Assembly: GCA_017432895.1 (NCBI GenBank)
Contig: JAFRIG010000041.1
Coordinates: forward strand, 91,822 to 155,821
DNA: 64,000 nucleotides
Direction of reading: 5' to 3'
Source: Erysipelotrichaceae bacterium
GTDB lineage: Bacteria > Bacillota_I > Bacilli_A > Erysipelotrichales > Erysipelotrichaceae
Each line of letters begins with the position of its first letter. The first letter of the stretch is position 1. This document shows positions 54,601-62,200 of the stretch, piece after piece. The position numbers were made by a program, and so were the translations under genes. The notes beneath the pieces were generated by a model. It was not told the DNA's origin. It did not search any database and saw only the letters and a program-made list of their open reading frames with translations.

Positions 54601-55638
54601 GACATAAATATTCGGGATATCAAAATAATTCAGCAGCATCTGATAAGCCTTGGCATAGCCCTCACAAACAGCTTCGTGATACTCGTCATCAAACACGCCA
54701 ACAATACTGTGAGCCCAATCTTCTGTTATCGGCTCTTTGGAACTGTCATAGGCATAATCGATCTGCTGGGCTAAACCATAAACCAAAGCCGTTGCATACG
54801 TAAAACGGGTCTGTGCACCTTCGCAATACTCTTCATACACATCGATTTTATCCAAAATATGCTGATACATTTCTTCTCTTGATGCAGCAGATAGAAAATC
54901 ATCAGAACAGACCAAACCTATAAAATCGTCAGAAATCAGAAATGAACCGTTGAACCAGTAGTACAGCGGATGGTCATGTCTGTATAAAGTGAAGGTCTGA
55001 ATTATCTCATCTTCTGAAAGACTCAAATCTAAATCAACAGTCAGATAATTCACATCTGCACTTAAATTCACATCACTGCAGAAAAAGGCTCTGGCAACCT
55101 GATCGATATCCTCATATAAGGCCTTCATGGAAGTGGAACCGATATTATTGACGATATCCTGATAACCATAATCCGAATTACACTTATCCGCCAATGCCAG
55201 TTTCTCATCATAAGTAGCCTCATTCAATGCGACTTCATTCAAGAAATCAACATGAATCGACTGTACAAGACTGACAGCTCTCTCATCATCAAAGACCGGT
55301 CTGTCCTTATGATCGATTTCACTTTCAGTCAAGTCGATCTCTTCCAGAGTTTCGGTTTCCTCGTCTGTTTCGATATCATACTTTTCCTGATCATCTATAT
55401 CTTCAGCCGCTTCATCCTGAACAGGTCCTTCTGTCGTTTCTTCTTCAACCAGCTCTTCTTCAATGACGACAGTTTCTTCCGCTTGCTCATCTTCAAAGGA
55501 AGTTTCCTCTTCGACGAAACTCTCTGTAATCTCTTCTTCTAATACACCTTCATCCTCTTCACCCAAAACTCTATTTGGAAGGATCATTGAATTCAATAAA
55601 AGAAATAAGACTAAAGTCACATTAAAAAATCGCTTCAT
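48604..55638 (-). CDS. Secreted transglutaminase-like/LRR_5/Ig/InlB mosaic protein (2344 aa)
   Basis: The start at 55638 is chosen for its GGAGGA site 9 bases upstream and because the signal peptide (RFFNVTLVLFLLLNSMILPN) begins there; an upstream ATG at 55686 would put 16 residues before it. After a Glu-rich linker comes a transglutaminase-like domain (~195-400; Cys in AVCEGYA ~322, His in LHAWN ~366, Asp in WADPTWSD ~378). Two blocks of BspA-type LRR_5 repeats follow (~545-1000 and ~1070-1330; IPDTVxxLGDGVFxxCxSL pattern), then GHxWxEPxWxWSEDYxSAxAxFxC modules (~1390-1660), YTG/GNYxG repeats (~1680-2270) and an InlB repeat ending in FAVWE. LRR_5 proteins often mediate attachment to host or other cells. 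No anchoring motif is seen. The last ~650 residues follow the same module order as the 4466-residue protein, so the two genes are partial paralogues. Confidence 0.88.
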   Translation of the reverse strand: MKRFFNVTLVLFLLLNSMILPNRVLGEEDEGVLEEEITESFVEEETSFEDEQAEETVVIEEELVEEETTEGPVQDEAAEDIDDQEKYDIETDEETETLEEIDLTESEIDHKDRPVFDDERAVSLVQSIHVDFLNEVALNEATYDEKLALADKCNSDYGYQDIVNNIGSTSMKALYEDIDQVARAFFCSDVNLSADVNYLTVDLDLSLSEDEIIQTFTLYRHDHPLYYWFNGSFLISDDFIGLVCSDDFLSAASREEMYQHILDKIDVYEEYCEGAQTRFTYATALVYGLAQQIDYAYDSSKEPITEDWAHSIVGVFDDEYHEAVCEGYAKAYQMLLNYFDIPNIYVVGSASGNTGVEGEAVLHAWNMILMEDGKYYWADPTWSDIDLRYNLFGELITDAPEILDRNKRSFDYPYRVKYTYHLKGDSFYEYHAPLSQENIGSLYLYQLPDSSKEDYDAGIKGYPQLEDPGLEGYGKPCDEYYPINGENISFHVVRNDGVHREVEIIFSGRNSETLTIPSQITFNGTDYKVAGVDLGLIEQGLKTLYISEGVRYIKGTTSYEGLDLEEIYIPSTIEYMNLPRIADVNSDCLKDIFVDENNPYIKDIDGVLFSKDGKILFRYPPLKENDVYHIPEGTEYIYEVAFSNIQKTSSIEFPETTSRFGDQAFMYAKSIEHMGIPSSIEEVPNNVFMSSNIKSIYVNKKTKFSYLSFNGITGLESIEIEEGSPYGYVYDGALYIHDNGKEILCAYPQARVADTVSIKDGTYIDAYPFENVSGVREVIIPANVTVYPSAFFHTGIESLKVDEGNTSITYENGAIFNYEGDSLITYLGGCKNETYAIPDKVKTVYEFAFYGNPYLKEITMNDNVEHILAYAFDECTSLETIRLSNNVRWEKDNWIRMYPDGIGLFERCRSLDHIEIPEGVTYLPYNLFIECFALRYIVIPATIEEFGDGNINKWNKTDEFSLTDIFFYGSKEQWESICPNDDSEEFGITVHYDYDGSDIEEYFDLDWQIDENGKLTVGKNGEMPNYASEEKQPWYERKDEIVSLAVEEGVTSLGDCAFKGLTNLKQVSLPSTLESIGYRSFADCSSLVAIELPDSLGKIQNEAFFGSGIRSIAIPDTVIELGDGVFTNCESLVSVEIRSDITKLPDFIFAGCISLKEVQLPDTLTMIGNGSFHSCRCIEYLDIPNGIETIGFSAFYECIKLRSIVLPDSLNEIGDYAFYFNAAIERIITNNDVVSENDERINGLVLPDKQISLGKHVFDKCFAKIAILPEGIKEFPDGTFMNHRLTYVRIPESVEIIGEECFAHYDGDGYAGSLKQIVLSENVKRIGYNAFGDLTQLVVVSGSKAWQWAQENELIYQTADHGRQTWAWNDDYSGAKLLLYDTQDDSLLGEYNASLNKTVKTEFGKEVYVFTATVEIDGVEYQDIKVLNTGLEGSFYVTYTWNGYESVTAQAFSDDDGTLIDIETTDVIIEITAEASCEEAGEYKYIATFINPIFERQEKIENIDPLGHDYVITYEWSEDLSNVEGNAICSRDTSHVISETVETTLEVNDPGCLEDGYIEYKAVFESDIFETQIKKQIVEATGHEWNEPVWMWSENYDSAVALFICKKDENHTVEKDGQITVETIDSTFDNEGSITYTAKAEFEGKEYSDVVVIVVPSFLDDLGDISEEDRIEKGIETKEDIPVSLWTSKPKDLIFDPSVKSYTQTLRVYDHNVLLKEGTDYGIKYSNNSKAGVASYVITGKGNYTGTLSGTFRIEALDLSILDDDVIIVLNKDTFVYNGKVLKPTVSSVVYEDVKLKSGSDYKVSCEDSVEVGFYKITVEFCGNYNGILERSYSIIEDSEELHSLSSAAVSGIKALTYTGEALVQTSMQVKDGKTLLEEGVHYETLYRNNIYAGTAYIVIRGINTYEGSISKSFKINGLPIKKASVTGIVDKTYTGTSIRQDDMSISYVLNGETIKLIEGKDYVLSYKNDIKAGTATVSIKGIGGFSGTSDKTFKINKVTIDSSMFDFNTAYEYEKGGNKPLPVSELVYNTDYTLTYKNNSKLTVNNKDVKASVIVKGKGNYQGSYTAEFSIVARDISDVKIISADKAYVNKVNSFASAPVLTDTNGKKLVAGTDYEKTISYTYKKDTEITDGSDKSRPRTIREAGTPILKSDILDPGSIVVVTVMGKGNYNGETKCEYRIVEKSLAKASTSVKAQYYTGNPITLKESDIVVKIGKEALEPVKDYVIEGYQNNIAKGTAKVTIRGVGKYGGIKTISFKIVQKSMGITIRFNTMGATSGSMKDQLIYKDTALKASTLKKVVDGRVFTFKGWSTTPGGTVDYVDKALYPYDENIAGLVIHLFAVWE

Positions 55639-55697
55639 ACATCTGCGTCCTCCATGTTCAAGTTCTGCGCATGATTGTTTATTCATTTAACAATCTA

Positions 55698-55726
55698 ATT
55701 ATAAATGAAACAATCTCTCTCATGAA
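55698..55726 (-). promoter_or_regulatory. Probable promoter of the 2344-residue protein gene
   Basis: On the minus strand, TTCATG (55726-55721), 17 bases and a perfect TATAAT (55703-55698) lie about 60 bases before the start codon. The rest of 55727-56014 is non-coding; apart from small AT-rich inverted repeats (55795-55840) I see nothing in it. Confidence 0.45.
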
Positions 55727-56014
55727 GCACGCAACATCATTTTTGCCATTAATTGTGTGCGGCTTCTGATCGTAGTTAAAAACCTTTTAACTCAATCTAA
55801 CAAAAAGATTGCATGCAAAAGGCGTTAAAACATACAGAGTAAGAAATGCGCATATTTACAGAAAATCTACTGATAGGCCTCTTCAAGGGAAATGCTGTCT
55901 TATATCATTTTTATCCTCCCCCTTCTATACATGACTTACCATTCGGCTAATAGTCAAACATGTCACGGCCACCAAAGATGTCATTTTGAACTATTTGCTA
56001 TTCAGTCAACAAAA

Positions 56015-56041
56015 AAAGAGGAAGCAACGCGCCTCCTCTTT
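56015..56041 (-). terminator. Intrinsic terminator after glmM
   Basis: On the minus strand, AAAGAGGA and TCCTCTTT arms with an 11-base loop are followed by a run of T (stem continues into TTTTTTTG). It starts five bases after the glmM stop codon. Confidence 0.88.
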
Positions 56042-56045
56042 CAAA

Positions 56046-57392
56046 TCATGCGATATGTCCTTTTTGTTTAATAACCTCAATGACGTCATCGACGTATTTC
56101 TCGCATTCTTCATGCGTTCCGGCTTCGACCATAACTCTGATCACCGGTTCCGTACCGCTTTCTCTGACCAGGATACGGCCATTGTCGCCTAATTCTTCAG
56201 CGACTTTAGCGACGGCAGCTTGCACATCCGGATCGTTTTGCGCATCAGGTTTTGATTTGACTCTGACGTTTTTCAGAACCTGCGGATAGAAGACGACTGG
56301 TGCTGCCAATTCAGACATCGGTTTCTCCTTCGCCAGCATGACTTCCATCAGTTTCAAAGAAGTTAAAATACCATCACCGGTTGTAGCATATTTGGTGAAG
56401 ATGATATGACCGGATTGTTCACCACCGATACGATGGCCATTCTGGACCATGTTCTCATAGACATACTTGTCACCGACTTTGGTCTTTTCATATTCGATAC
56501 CGACCTTATCCAAAGCCTTATATAAACCAAAGTTACTCATGACGGTCGTAACGACCTTATTGTTGATGAGCTTGCCTCTTTCCTTCATGTATAAACCATA
56601 GATATACATGATATGGTCGCCGGTAACGACATTGCCCTTCTCATCGACACACAGACATCTGTCTGCATCGCCATCATAGGCAAAACCGACATCCAGCCCA
56701 TTCTCGACAACAAACTTCTGTAAATGTTCGATATGTGTCGAACCGCAATCGGTATTGATATTCAAGCCGTTTGGCTCATCATTCATGACATAAGTCTTGG
56801 CTCCCAAAGCATCAAAGACCGACTTGGCAATACTCCAGGCGGCGCCATTGGCGACATCCAGACCCACTTTCTTGTCTTTGAAAGAATACTTGGACATGGA
56901 GATCAGATAACCGATATATCTGTTTCTGCCTGAAACATAGTCGACAGTTCTGCCGATCTCTTCTCTTTCTGCCAAAGGAATATCCAATGTTCCATCGATG
57001 TAATTCTCAACCATCAGAATGGTCTCTTCATCCATCTTCTCGCCATTGCCGTTCAACAGTTTAATGCCGTTGTCATAGAACGGATTATGGGAAGCCGAGA
57101 TCATGATACCGCAGTCGAAATCATCGACTCTGGTGATATAGGCAACGCTCGGTGTCGTCGTTACATGCATGATATAGGCATCAGCCCCACTGGCCATCAG
57201 ACCTGTACACAGGGCATACTCGAACATATAAGAGCTTCTTCTCGTATCTTTACCGATGACGACCTTGCATTTCTTGTCGATGCGCTTGCCATAATACCAG
57301 CCTAAGAAACGGCCGATCTTGACCGCATGTTCGAATGTAAGATCTTTATTGGCTTCACCTCTAAAGCCATCTGTTCCGAAATACTTGCCCAT
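56046..57392 (-). CDS. glmM: Phosphoglucosamine mutase
   Basis: The 448-residue product, the usual GlmM length, converts glucosamine-6-phosphate to glucosamine-1-phosphate for UDP-GlcNAc and peptidoglycan. It has the N-terminal KYFGTDGFRGEAN, the phosphoserine loop GIMISASHNPFYDNGIK (Ser ~101), the metal-binding DGDADRCL (~240), the sugar-binding GGEQSGHI (~325) and the phosphate-binding RESGTEPVIRVMVE near 410. All four motifs that define the hexosephosphate mutase fold are present, and the RESGTEP form is typical of GlmM. The start codon overlaps the nagB stop by one base (TAATG), so the genes are coupled. It is the last gene of the ribozyme-controlled operon and is closed by a strong terminator. 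Confidence 0.97.
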   Translation of the reverse strand: MGKYFGTDGFRGEANKDLTFEHAVKIGRFLGWYYGKRIDKKCKVVIGKDTRRSSYMFEYALCTGLMASGADAYIMHVTTTPSVAYITRVDDFDCGIMISASHNPFYDNGIKLLNGNGEKMDEETILMVENYIDGTLDIPLAEREEIGRTVDYVSGRNRYIGYLISMSKYSFKDKKVGLDVANGAAWSIAKSVFDALGAKTYVMNDEPNGLNINTDCGSTHIEHLQKFVVENGLDVGFAYDGDADRCLCVDEKGNVVTGDHIMYIYGLYMKERGKLINNKVVTTVMSNFGLYKALDKVGIEYEKTKVGDKYVYENMVQNGHRIGGEQSGHIIFTKYATTGDGILTSLKLMEVMLAKEKPMSELAAPVVFYPQVLKNVRVKSKPDAQNDPDVQAAVAKVAEELGDNGRILVRESGTEPVIRVMVEAGTHEECEKYVDDVIEVIKQKGHIA

Positions 57393-58183
57393 TACAGTCT
57401 TTCCTTTCTTTCGATATCCAGGAAATACTTGTAGGTATCGACCATCAGTTCACCACAGGCTTCCTCATCACAAGCAATGATAGCTCCATTGTGCATCTGT
57501 AAAGCGGAACAGGTCCATTTCTGGCTTACACCGCCTTCAACAGTTGCTGCCAAAGCACGTGCCTTATTATGACCGGAAATCAGAACCAATACTTCTTTGG
57601 AATCGGTGACTGTTCCAATACCGACACTTAATGCCTGAGCCGGAACCTTTTCCGGATCATTGCCAAAGAACCTTGAATTGACGATCCTGGTATCGGTTGT
57701 CAGATTTCTGACACCTGTTCTGGAACTTAAAGAAGTATAAGGTTCATTGAAAGCCAGATGGCCATCTACACCAATACCACCCATAAACAGATCGATGCCG
57801 CCGTATGAGGCTATTTTAGCCTCATACCGAGCGCACTCTGCCTCCGGGTCATCAGTCATGCCGTTAAGGATATTGATATTCTCGGGTTTCATATCGACCA
57901 GATGATCGAAGAAGTTGTCATGCATGAAATACCAGTAGGACTGGTCATGTTCATGAGGAAGACCTAAATATTCATCCATATTGAAGGTCACGACATTGGC
58001 GAACGATACTTTTCCTTCCTTGTTCATTTCGATCAGATTCCTGTAGACTCCGATCGGCGAAGAACCGGTAGGAAGACCTAAAACGAAAGGTCTGTCTTCC
58101 TTGTGTTCATTGATCTTCTTGGCAATATACTCGGCTGCCCATTTTGACATCTTGTCATAGTTGTCTTGAATTACGACTCTCAT
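57392..58183 (-). CDS. nagB: Glucosamine-6-phosphate deaminase/isomerase
   Basis: The 263-residue product matches full-length NagB: LGLPTGSSPIGVYRNLI (phosphate loop, ~37-53), FNMDEYLGLP with the catalytic Asp (~70), DLFMGGIGVDGHLAFNEP with the catalytic His/Glu region (~130-147), SRTGVRNLT and TVTDSKEVLVLISGHNKARAL. The enzyme interconverts GlcN6P with fructose-6-phosphate plus ammonia. It is usually catabolic and then sits with nagA, but here it lies between a GlmU-C-like gene (13 bases) and glmM (1-base overlap), with no nagA, behind a GlcN6P-sensing ribozyme. This context suggests that it works in the biosynthetic, aminating direction. Whether the genome also has glmS cannot be seen here. 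Confidence 0.96.
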   Translation of the reverse strand: MRVVIQDNYDKMSKWAAEYIAKKINEHKEDRPFVLGLPTGSSPIGVYRNLIEMNKEGKVSFANVVTFNMDEYLGLPHEHDQSYWYFMHDNFFDHLVDMKPENINILNGMTDDPEAECARYEAKIASYGGIDLFMGGIGVDGHLAFNEPYTSLSSRTGVRNLTTDTRIVNSRFFGNDPEKVPAQALSVGIGTVTDSKEVLVLISGHNKARALAATVEGGVSQKWTCSALQMHNGAIIACDEEACGELMVDTYKYFLDIERKERL

Positions 58184-58196
58184 TGAATAATTCTCC

Positions 58197-58853
58197 TTAT
58201 TTCTTTTCTATGATCTCACCGTTATTTTTATAGATGCTGTTGGCGGGAACGACACCTCTGACACAGCTTGTCGGATAGACATTGGAATTGCGGCCAATGA
58301 CTGTTCCCGGGTTGCATACGGCATTACAGCCGACTTCCACATGGTCACCTAACATCGCACCCATCTTATGAATGCCTGTGTCCATGTTTTCCGTACCGTT
58401 ATGGACAACGATATCCTTCTTGTCACTTTTGACATTGGAGGTGATGGAACCGGCTCCCATGTGACTGTAGTAGCCCAAGATCGAATCGCCGACATAGTTG
58501 TAATGCGGGGTCTGAACATGGTCAAATAAAATAACATTCTTTAATTCAACGGAATTGCCCACTACGCAATCTGCACCGACTAAAGCACTACCTCTGATAA
58601 AGGCGCAATGTCTTACTTCAGTGTTGGGACCAATGATACATGGCGCACCTAAATAAGCACTGGGAAAGACTTTTGCAGTCTTGTGGACCCAGACCTGAGG
58701 TTCTCTTTCTTCATAATCATCGCCTAAGGTCTCACCTAAAGCGATGATCATATCCTTGATACCTTTTAAAGCCTGCCAGGGATATTCAAATTGCGATAAA
58801 TAATCCTTTGCCAGTGTGTGGTCAAGATCATATAGATCATTTATTGTATACAT
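58197..58853 (-). CDS. GlmU C-terminal-like left-handed beta-helix acetyltransferase (218 aa)
   Basis: From about residue 52 the product shows hexapeptide repeats of the left-handed beta-helix type (VWVHKTAKVFPSAYLGAPCIIG...). The segment PHYNYVGDSILGYYSHMGAGSITSN (~128-152) parallels the acetyltransferase half of GlmU (HxxYxGDxxIG...GAGTITxNYD), retaining the equivalents of the active-site His and Tyr. There is no nucleotidyltransferase domain; the first ~50 residues are short and helical. It probably acetylates glucosamine-1-phosphate, with uridylylation done by a separate protein, or it is an acetyltransferase for another amino sugar. The operon with nagB and glmM supports the first option. 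An AAAGGAGT site lies 9 bases before the ATG. It is the first gene after the ribozyme. Confidence 0.8.
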   Translation of the reverse strand: MYTINDLYDLDHTLAKDYLSQFEYPWQALKGIKDMIIALGETLGDDYEEREPQVWVHKTAKVFPSAYLGAPCIIGPNTEVRHCAFIRGSALVGADCVVGNSVELKNVILFDHVQTPHYNYVGDSILGYYSHMGAGSITSNVKSDKKDIVVHNGTENMDTGIHKMGAMLGDHVEVGCNAVCNPGTVIGRNSNVYPTSCVRGVVPANSIYKNNGEIIEKK

Positions 58854-58882
58854 TTTTGTATTACTCCTTTATTTTAGTGTTC

Positions 58883-59010
58883 AAGAAGCTCTGTTACAGT
58901 CTTGATTCTGCTTTTTACCTTCTTTTTCTCGACTCACTCAAGCCGTGACGGCATCCGCCGAGTCTTTCGATTAACCGTCATTCCTCGTCACCCCTGTGGG
59001 GCCAGGCGCT
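58883..59010 (-). ncRNA. glmS ribozyme (GlcN6P-activated self-cleaving riboswitch)
   Basis: Reading the minus strand: AGCGCC at 59010-59005 (cleavage expected between A 59010 and G 59009); a short P1 hairpin (CCCC-ACA-GGGG); the conserved GACGAGG (58989-58983); P2 arms TGACGG (58980-58975) and CCGTCA (58951-58946); between them TTAATCGA and the invariant TCGGCGGATG (58961-58952). A P3-like hairpin (CGGCTT/GAGTCG) follows, then a distal element with AAGAAG (58924-58919) pairing CTTCTT (58888-58883) and enclosing GTAAAA, a GCAG/CTGT stem and ACAGAG, matching the P3.1/P4 region of known examples. Only the extra A in TTAATCGA departs from the usual TTATCGA. GlcN6P binding triggers cleavage and mRNA decay. 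It lies 30 bases before the first gene of the glmU-C-like/nagB/glmM operon. Confidence 0.93.
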
Positions 59011-59180
59011 AATAGTTTTCAACGCTCCTTTCTCGAAAAGCTATTTTATTTGGTGACATTCTGATAAAAATCACCGTTTCTATGATAACACACATGTTAA
59101 ACTTTATCCCCAAACTTATGATCATTCAGCTCTTCCTGGGCAATAAAAGTTAGTACAAGTAAACCTTTTCATCATACGAA
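59011..59180 (-). other. Non-coding region upstream of the glmS ribozyme
   Basis: This stretch holds the start of the operon transcript but no convincing promoter; TATCAT (minus strand, near 59083) and TAAAAT (near 59046) are possible -10 boxes. A GGTGA/TCACC inverted repeat with a 14-base loop lies at 59052-59075. No gene is seen. Confidence 0.4.
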
Positions 59181-59225
59181 AAGCAGATGTGCTTTTAACC
59201 CTTAAGGATGATCACACATCTGCTT
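59181..59225 (-). terminator. Intrinsic terminator after the 1495-residue protein gene
   Basis: On the minus strand, AAGCAGATGTG (59225-59215) and CACATCTGCTT (59191-59181), 11-base perfect arms with a long loop, are followed by TTCG. It isolates the ribozyme operon from the upstream surface-protein gene. Confidence 0.8.
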
Positions 59226-59256
59226 GAATCCAAATTATTCCAATAAAACTATTTCA

Positions 59257-62200
59257 TTACAGCCCGAACAGACTGCGAATGAGGTTGCCCAGATCCAGGA
59301 TCAAAGACTGCTTGCCGATTGCGAATGTGACCTTCTTGGTTCCGCCGTATTCCCCGATACCATGGATGATCATCGTCGCTTTGCCCGCTTTGACATTATT
59401 ACTGATGGACTGGATCTCATAATCTTCACCAAAGACCAGCGTCTTCTTGTTCAGCGTCACCTTGATGTTTTCGGCCGTTGGAATGATCTGATAACCGGTA
59501 TAGTCGAAATACTTGTTTTTGCCATTCTGATAGTTCATCGTGACCGTCGCTGAAGAAAGGCTCATGCCCTTCTTGATAACTTTGTACTCGGTATAAAGTG
59601 AACCGTAATAGGAACCTATACCGGTGACTTCAACACCAATGACCGTACCGGGTTCCGGATTATCCGTTGCCCTGATCGAAGTGCCATAGGCCCGGTTATA
59701 GGTTGAAGAACCGTTGACTTTGGCGTCTTGGGCATAATAGTAAGTTACCTGGAAGTCCTTGTTGACTGTGAGCTTTTTGCCCTGATAATCATAGACTACA
59801 GGTGTCACATAGTACTGTTTTCCCTTCTTGGAAGCGTTATAAACGATATCAGCAGCCGTAATATCCATCCAGGAAATATCTTCGGACATGATCAGGAAAT
59901 TGTTGTTGGCGATCGTACCCTTATAGTTGCCTTTCATGATGACCGATACGGAAGGTGCATTCTTGCTCATGAAGCTGTCATCGGTATAGACCTTCTTGTT
60001 GTTGAAATACTTTAATGTATATTCAACGCCTTCATCCATGATCCGGCCATAGATACCATCCGAGATCTCAAAACCTGAAGGATCATCAGGATCAGTCACC
60101 AGAATGACATACACGTAAGGACGGGCGCCATCCTTGGTGAAATACATATCGGTGATATAGATGATGAGATCGCTCTTGGTCAATGTTCTGGCGTTGATCG
60201 TAAATTCTTTTGTGATCTTGCCGGTGTAATCGCCAATGCCGGTAAAGGTAACTTTGCCCTTGCCCTTATTCTGACCGGAGATCTGAACCGTATAGTCTTT
60301 ATTCTCGACCAGCTTTTCATCGCCATAGTATAACGTTACTTCACTAAGATCCGGACGCTTGGCGTTGGCTTTATACAGTTCTTTCAGTTCAAAGGTGTTG
60401 CCCGTATATGTCACGGATGTACCCAGACAGTAGACTTTTGCCTTGGAAAGCTGTTTGCCGGTGATCTTGAAAGTCGCCGACTTTTCACCAAGATAGGCAC
60501 TTTCATCCCTCGCTTTGATCGTTACGGTATAGGTTCCGATATTCTTGGGATCTTCCGGAAGAACTTTGACGATATCGTAGTCCACGCCTTTTTCCAGGAC
60601 TGTCTTTCCGTTTTTGACCGTGATATTAAGTGAATTGAGATCGATAGTCTCACCGGTATATTCGATATCGGCGATCTTCATGGTCGTCTTACTTAATAGT
60701 GTGGCGGCCTTGACATGGATCGGAACGGCGATCCTGTTTTCCGAGACCGTATAATTCTTGATACCGGTGATGATTGCATAGTAATCGCCCGCTTCCGTGA
60801 TACCGTCAATGATTTGAGTACCCTCAGCGTTTCTACTGTACGCTGCGATAAAATCCGTATTGTTCTTAAGCTTCTTGCCATTCCAGAGAATGACCGGAAC
60901 AGGTTTTAATACTTTTGTCGAAAGGGCCACATACAGCTCATCCTGATAGCTGAAGCCGTTCTCTTCATTGATGGCGATCGGTGTGATCTTAAATGGAACA
61001 TAGGCGCTTCCCGTATAGTTGCCCTTGCCGGTGATAGTGATATAGGAAACCTTAGTACTGCTGGCTGGCTTATAGGAACCGTCATCTTTATAGGTGATCG
61101 TACAGGCTTTCTGCTCTTCCGGACAGACATTGACGTTGTTCTTATAACTGACTTTGTAATCCTGGTTGATCATCAGCATGTGCTTGCGGTAATAGACACG
61201 CATGTTCGGGAAGGTGATCCTGTTGCCACTGTATACAGCACTTTCATCGATTCCGGCTGCCCATAAGCCGTTAGGAACATGATAGATACCGTCCTCGCCC
61301 TTGAGTTTTTCCAGATCCTCATCAAGGATCTCCCAGTAGGATTCCTCCTCTTCACCGATCTTGAATTCAGCGACTTCACTGTCTTTCATCCTATCCGGCT
61401 TTACAGCAATCGCTTTCAATGTAAATTCGCCGCCTTCAAAACGGAAAGAATCGGTGTATCTTTTTGAAGAAGTCGTCGGCGTCGAACCATCGAGCGTATA
61501 ATAAATCACCGCATCACTGGTATCGCAATACAGCCTGATGATATCGCCTTTTTCCATTGTATTGACGAAGTCATCACCGCTTCCTTCGTATTCAAACATA
61601 TTGATCTCATAGTCCTGCTGCCAAAGATAGGTCGCATGGACTTTCTTGACCTGAGCCAGATCCTTGACTGTTACCGGAAGTTCAGCCTTTAGGCCTCCAT
61701 CAACGGAAGTCATCGTGATAATGACCGGATCGGAATCTGTCGGACTTAATGCCTTGATCGTTCCGTCAGCTGCAACGGACACTTTGGAAGCATCTGATGA
61801 TTTGAAGCTTACGCGTTTGTCCGTCGTGTCTTTCGGGGTAAAGACCGGCACAAGTTTATCTTGCATACCCACCGTCATAGTCAGTTCACCGACTTCAAAA
61901 GCGATGTTGGTCGGATGAACGATGACAGTAATAGTAGAGGTCGCCTTAAAACCACCGTCATTGGTCGTAACCGTGATCTTACAGGTACCGCCCTTCTTGC
62001 CTGTCACAACACCTGATGAAGAGACGGTCGCAATACTTGTATTGGAACTCTTCCAGGTGACACTTTTATCAGACGCGTTGGCCGGTGTCACACTTGCCGC
62101 CAGTTTCTCCGTCTTGCCTACATCAATCTCTACACTCGTAGGATATACGTAAACACCTGTCACCGGCTGCATTACTTTTAACTGAACATTGACTTTATAA

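Noticed and set aside
59052..59075. GGTGA/TCACC hairpin upstream of the ribozyme as a terminator or second riboswitch
   Set aside because: Only five base pairs around a 14-base loop, no T-run directly after it on the minus strand and no conserved motif I recognise.
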